A stretch of 64,000 bases of DNA, from assembly GCF_964355755.1 (NCBI RefSeq), contig NC_092674.1:3601001-3665000 (forward strand), written 5' to 3'. Origin of the DNA: Antedon mediterranea (taxonomy: Eukaryota; Echinodermata; Crinoidea; Comatulida; Antedonidae). Positions within the stretch are counted from its first letter, which is position 1, and the number at the start of each line of letters is the position of its first letter. The notes beneath the pieces were generated by a model. The model worked only from the letters and a program-made list of their open reading frames with translations. It ran no database searches and was not told the DNA's origin. Made by a program: the position numbers and the translations under genes. This document shows, one piece after another, positions 60,032 through 64,000 of this stretch.

Positions 60032-62469
60032 AAAGGGGTTTACCCGTTGTTTCTGCGGCTCTGCTTGGTCGAACCTATGAGTTGCCGTCGTCAGACTGTC
60101 AACGGACATAACGCAGACAGCATTATACAAAACGCTTGTAAACAGCACTGGACGCATTGTGTACAGGCGACGCGTTGATAACAAACACTTAAGATGAAGT
60201 GGCTACATTACAAAAGCGACGGCGATAATGATACTGTGATTACATGCGTGATTTAATTAAACGAGGATAGTACATCATAACAATACTGTCTAACGCCTCA
60301 TGCGGTGTCCGTTTTGGCTAGGCGAGAGTTCACCTAGACTTGCTTGCGCCTTTTTTTTTAAGCAAGTCAGTAATGCAGCCTTTAATTTGGCGACGGTTCT
60401 TGATGTCTAATGCATAACAATTGTCCAGCTTTTAAATTCCTATACTATTTGGCGCTTTAACCATTAACTACTACTACGACAAAGCATAAACAGTTTTCGT
60501 TAAATATTTGATCGACAAGCCACAATGATGACACTGGTTAATAAAAATTAGACATTTATTTTTGTTACTATAGGCTTCTCTCAACCATGTCAAATATAAA
60601 CGTCACTGTCCCTTTAAGTTAAGTGGTCTTTTCCACGTATGTGTGCTAATAAATCGCTGATATAGCATAGTTGTTATGTTATTTAGAACAATTTATATAG
60701 AAAAGCGGTATCAAAAACGCCACTGTCCCTTTAATTCAGAATAACCTGTTGACTGTGTAACCGAGTACGTATTTAACGCATGCGTACTAGATAGTAAGTA
60801 TAAGTATGAGTGATATTTATATTCTCGTTTATGTTCAAATCTAATTATAAAAACTTTTTCCGTATTTTGTAGTAGCTATATCGACAAAATTAGTCGCCTT
60901 TAAGTAAGTTACTTAATTATTTCACGCATGCGTGTTTAGGCCTACTCCAAAATGTGAAATGCAAATTATATTGACCGCTTTTACATTTTCTATAAACATT
61001 CTGGGTAAAACTTTCAGTCGCCAGGGTAAAAATATAGTCATATCTACCTATACCTATAATTTAAATAAATGTCTCGATGTGTATCCTGTCGTATAAACTG
61101 CGTGACAAAATAAAAATACGCCGCGCGTGCGTGTCAGTGAAAACATTCAAAAGGTGCCTTTTTAAGGATTATTGCAAATTGTTGCTCACTTATGTGTGAA
61201 TGTAATTATTAAAATCTATCAAGTACAGCGCCCTCCCTGTTGTCAAGAGTAATGTAAGCGAAATTCCAACATTCCACCTGTATCGAGAAACGAAAGATGT
61301 CATTTAAAAGTGATGCAACTTGCTGAAAGTATTCAGTAACATTTCTGCAATACGGTGTCACATTGTGATGTGTATTTTAAAGTTATGGTTAGTCTAGGCT
61401 TACAGTGTAACATGTGATACATTAACACTGTATTACAGAATTAGCATATGATATACTGGGTAAATTATTACTGGTCAACGAAACTATATACAGTAATCAA
61501 AGTGATACAGTCTTTCTTCGTATGACTTTTATCCAATCATAATGTTTGATATGGAACGCGCACTTCGTCACATTTCCATACACTAATTATTACACAATGT
61601 ATGTGCTCTCACGCCCTTCATAATCCGTGACAATTTCATTATAAAAAATTAATTCGTAGATGAAAAAACACACATTTTGGTAAGGGAATCTTTCATTTCT
61701 ACTGAATTCTAATGAATCAGTTGATGACGTCAAAAACATATTGGTCAGCATTCCGAGAGACGTATCCGTCTCTCAATGGTTTTCTTTTCGTGTGAGTACC
61801 ATGGTAACCTGACGCGTTACTACAAGCGACAACCGCTTGTGACGTGCTACGTGAAACTTAAAGCCTTCTTTTTTGCTCATTTTATATATTTTGACAAAAG
61901 ATGTCAAAATGAATAAATCTTTCACACTTAATAAATCAAATGCAGTATTGGTTGTAGACATAGCTCGTGGCTTTAATAGCTTTACGTAGCGACAAGACAA
62001 TTTAACAATCTGGGCACGCGCTACCAAAACCAGTAAACCGTTAAATGATTAATGAATATTCATTAATTTGTTATGAGATCAAGACGCGATAGACGACAGT
62101 GATTAATGATAATGAATTCGGTCGGCCAACAAGTGACCGGTTGGTCTGTAAGTCCGTTAGTCACTTTCGGTTACTCTCATTTGTTTGATGGAAATCCTGA
62201 GATGATCTGATACTGGTGTTTTTTTTTTGTGTCTGCATCTTTTATTTATGCAATTGATTTTGAAACTATGAACGTCCGTTTCCGAAATAAAAAAGTAAAA
62301 TGTAATGTATAGTAGAGCTAGTCAATCGATATATAAATATTGGTTCCCATATCACCAGGACGGTAAATATCCGTGCCACAACCAAACACCCGGTAGGTTC
62401 GTTACGGTGGTCAGTAGGCCTGCAATTGTTATATTAATGTGACATTAGAAACGTGTAATAACTCTTCGA

Positions 62470-62476
<7 letters not shown>

Positions 62477-62557
<81 letters not shown>
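62477..62557. repeat. AT dinucleotide microsatellite
   Basis: About forty TA units, interrupted once by CATA, ending some 20 bases before the acceptor of the signal-peptide exon. Open frames through it are artefacts. Confidence 0.95.
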
Positions 62558-62594
62558 CACAATAATATTATTTATTTCAGTGTGTAAACTAAAG

Positions 62595-63860
62595 ATGGAT
62601 ATCTTATCGACATACGTACAGTTGCTAATATGCATCGTCATCAATGGCAAGGTACTGTCACATAACCACGCAAAAGGTAAGCACTATATTCAGTGTGCTG
62701 TTATAGGTACGGCCGTCGGAAGAACACGTTTGGTCGACGATTGTCAGTCTGAATTAACTTTACGGTATGACCCCTATTAAGGAGATACCTTAAGAGAATC
62801 CAGTGTTCCTTTAAGCTTGGTTCCCACCAGGGCGCAAAGCAAGGACGTAAGCCAGCGCAAGCGAGTTGACTAATGACAAGCGACATTGCGAATAATCCAT
62901 CGCTTGTGATTGGTCAACTCACTTCCTTGTGTTGCGTCTCTATATATTATGGGCACATCACATTTTCTTGTCATATCAATTTTGATAGTGTGGACAGAGC
63001 TTTAAACCACGAAATAGACGGGAATAACTCATTCTCTACCAGAAGTAGTCGGTGACCATAATAAGATGACGTCATAGACAAATGTCATATTTACATCATC
63101 AAACGCTGAGCACTCTTGATCTAACGAAACACCATTGTTTCTCCTGGGAAGATATTTATCAAAATTTACAATTACTTATCTACGATTCATTATCTCGACA
63201 TTTTAGTAAAATAAACCTTTCATTGTTTAAATTGTAAGCACATTTTGATCCCAAATATCAAAAGTCGATTGAACTTAAATGAGAAAAATCAACTTTGATC
63301 CGTAATATATTAAAAGATTGAATCGGCACGTTTTAATCGGTTTCTTAAAAACATAAACCGATCGATTTATAAAGATTTTTCAGTTGAGTCGTCTGACAGA
63401 CTAAAAGTTGTCCGACTAGATGTTTTTTTCTCTCTCACGTGTGACAAAATGCATTGGTTGGACTTGCCCCAAGAGCTGAAGTATTATACGCATGAAACGC
63501 CATATGTGCCAAAATATTTGTCTTTTACTATATTAAGTCGAAACACAGTCTAGTACTCGAGAGCCTATACTATATATCATTGGAATAATAGAACCTATTC
63601 ATTGGTATGCAAAGTTATGATAATATAATTTATATTCTATGAATGGTCACTTATTTTAGGAGTGTGTAGTATGGGTCGGGATACGTATTCTGTGGGATCC
63701 AGTTGGCATCCGTACTTTGTACAAAGTGGTTTAGATTACTGTACGTTATGCACGTGTTTGCATCAAGATGACGTCAGCTGTCAGCGTATACAATGCCCCG
63801 ATGTGACGTTATGTGAGAGCGTAAAAAGTATCGCCGGTCAATGTTGCAAGCAGTGCACAG
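62595..63860 (+). CDS. CHRDL: Chordin-like protein, N-terminal exons (partial)
   Basis: Two exons join in phase: 62595-62676 (exon body from 62,581; ATG at 62,595) and 63660-63860, which ends in phase at a GTGGGG donor, so the gene continues past the window. Exon 1 encodes a signal peptide (MDILSTYVQLLICIVING, then KVLSHNHAKG). Exon 2 encodes one complete von Willebrand factor type C domain with ten cysteines: SSWHPYFVQSGLDYCTLCTC, then SC, IQCP, LC, GQCCKQC. The WHPY..xxGLxYCxxCxC pattern is typical of chordin-like proteins (CHRDL1/2), secreted BMP antagonists that bind BMP ligands through such domains. Kielin/crossveinless-type proteins are an alternative until downstream exons are seen. 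The intron between the exons holds MITE family 1 and 2 copies. Confidence 0.82.
62812..63004. repeat. Abutting MITE family 1 and family 2 copies in a chordin-like intron
   Basis: A family 1 copy (about 62,812-62,946: TTTAAGCTTGGTTCCCACCA... to TTGTGTTGCGTCTCTA) is cut off on its right and joins a family 2 right half (about 62,943-63,004: TTATGGGCACATCACATT... to ATAGTGTGGACAGAGCTTTA). Confidence 0.7.
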
Positions 63861-64000
63861 GTGGGGTAACGGACTGCTGCCTCTTGCAAGCTGAATATCA
63901 CATTGATTCCTCCTCACCCTCGTACCCTCTCACACCAATCCTTCCCCTATACGCATTGTATATTTCGATGTTCTGTAAATGTACTGTAGTCGCCACCAAT
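63861..64000 (+). other. Intron start at the right edge
   Basis: Begins with the donor of the VWC exon. No further exon is visible in the remaining 140 bases. Confidence 0.6.

Larger units (their letters stand above)
58592..62580 (+). other. Proposed intron 1 of the chordin-like gene
   Basis: AT-rich with no supported exon. It contains direct repeat copy 2 (58,671-58,820), two MITE family 2 copies (about 59,727-60,031) and an AT dinucleotide run of about 80 bases (62,477-62,557) directly before the acceptor. Confidence 0.5.

Noticed and set aside
62439-62780. Open frame with a long Tyr-Ile run before the chordin-like exon
   Set aside because: Translation of the AT microsatellite; the real exon begins after TTATTTCAG at 62,581 with ATG at 62,595.

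Overview
This is AT-rich animal genomic DNA with many introns bounded by GT..AG. The gene content (agmatinase, a histamine N-methyltransferase-like enzyme, a strawberry notch helicase, a chordin-like secreted protein), the Ginger-type DNA transposon and the very frequent AGGCCTA word suggest a marine invertebrate deuterostome, most likely an echinoderm. That assignment is inference. No virus or bacterial operon was seen.

Layout. 1-7,114 (minus): 5' part of a large serine/lysine-rich, disordered protein I do not recognise; the gene runs off the left edge. 9,310-12,738 (minus): agmatinase-like copy A, first coding exon not found. 13,130-15,330: degenerate repeats and a 1-kb fold-back palindrome. 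16,865-22,688 (plus): intact three-exon Ginger1-type transposase (Gypsy-like integrase plus OTU cysteine protease, 847 aa). 22,800-24,440: possible piggyBac tail remnant and two tRNA-like repeats. 25,140-28,150: satellite of about 23 copies of a 132-bp unit. 29,232-33,004 (plus): complete seven-exon agmatinase copy B, divergent to copy A. 34,310-36,430 (plus): complete three-exon HNMT-like methyltransferase. 37,250-53,446 (minus): 29-exon strawberry notch (SBNO) family protein of 1,222 aa ending in a RAD18-type UBZ4 zinc finger with PCNA-binding-like motifs. About 58,480-63,860 (plus): putative promoter, signal-peptide exon and first VWC domain exon of a chordin-like gene that runs off the right edge.

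The genes do not form one pathway. The two agmatinases are an inverted duplication with identical exon phases. All models were built by hand from splice signals and reading-frame continuity, with exon lengths checked for phase. Between and inside the genes lie at least four TIR-type MITE families, two tRNA-derived SINE families, several minisatellites, and a long-TIR composite element inside one SBNO intron. The most unusual items are the SBNO-UBZ4 architecture and the intact Ginger integrase-OTU gene.
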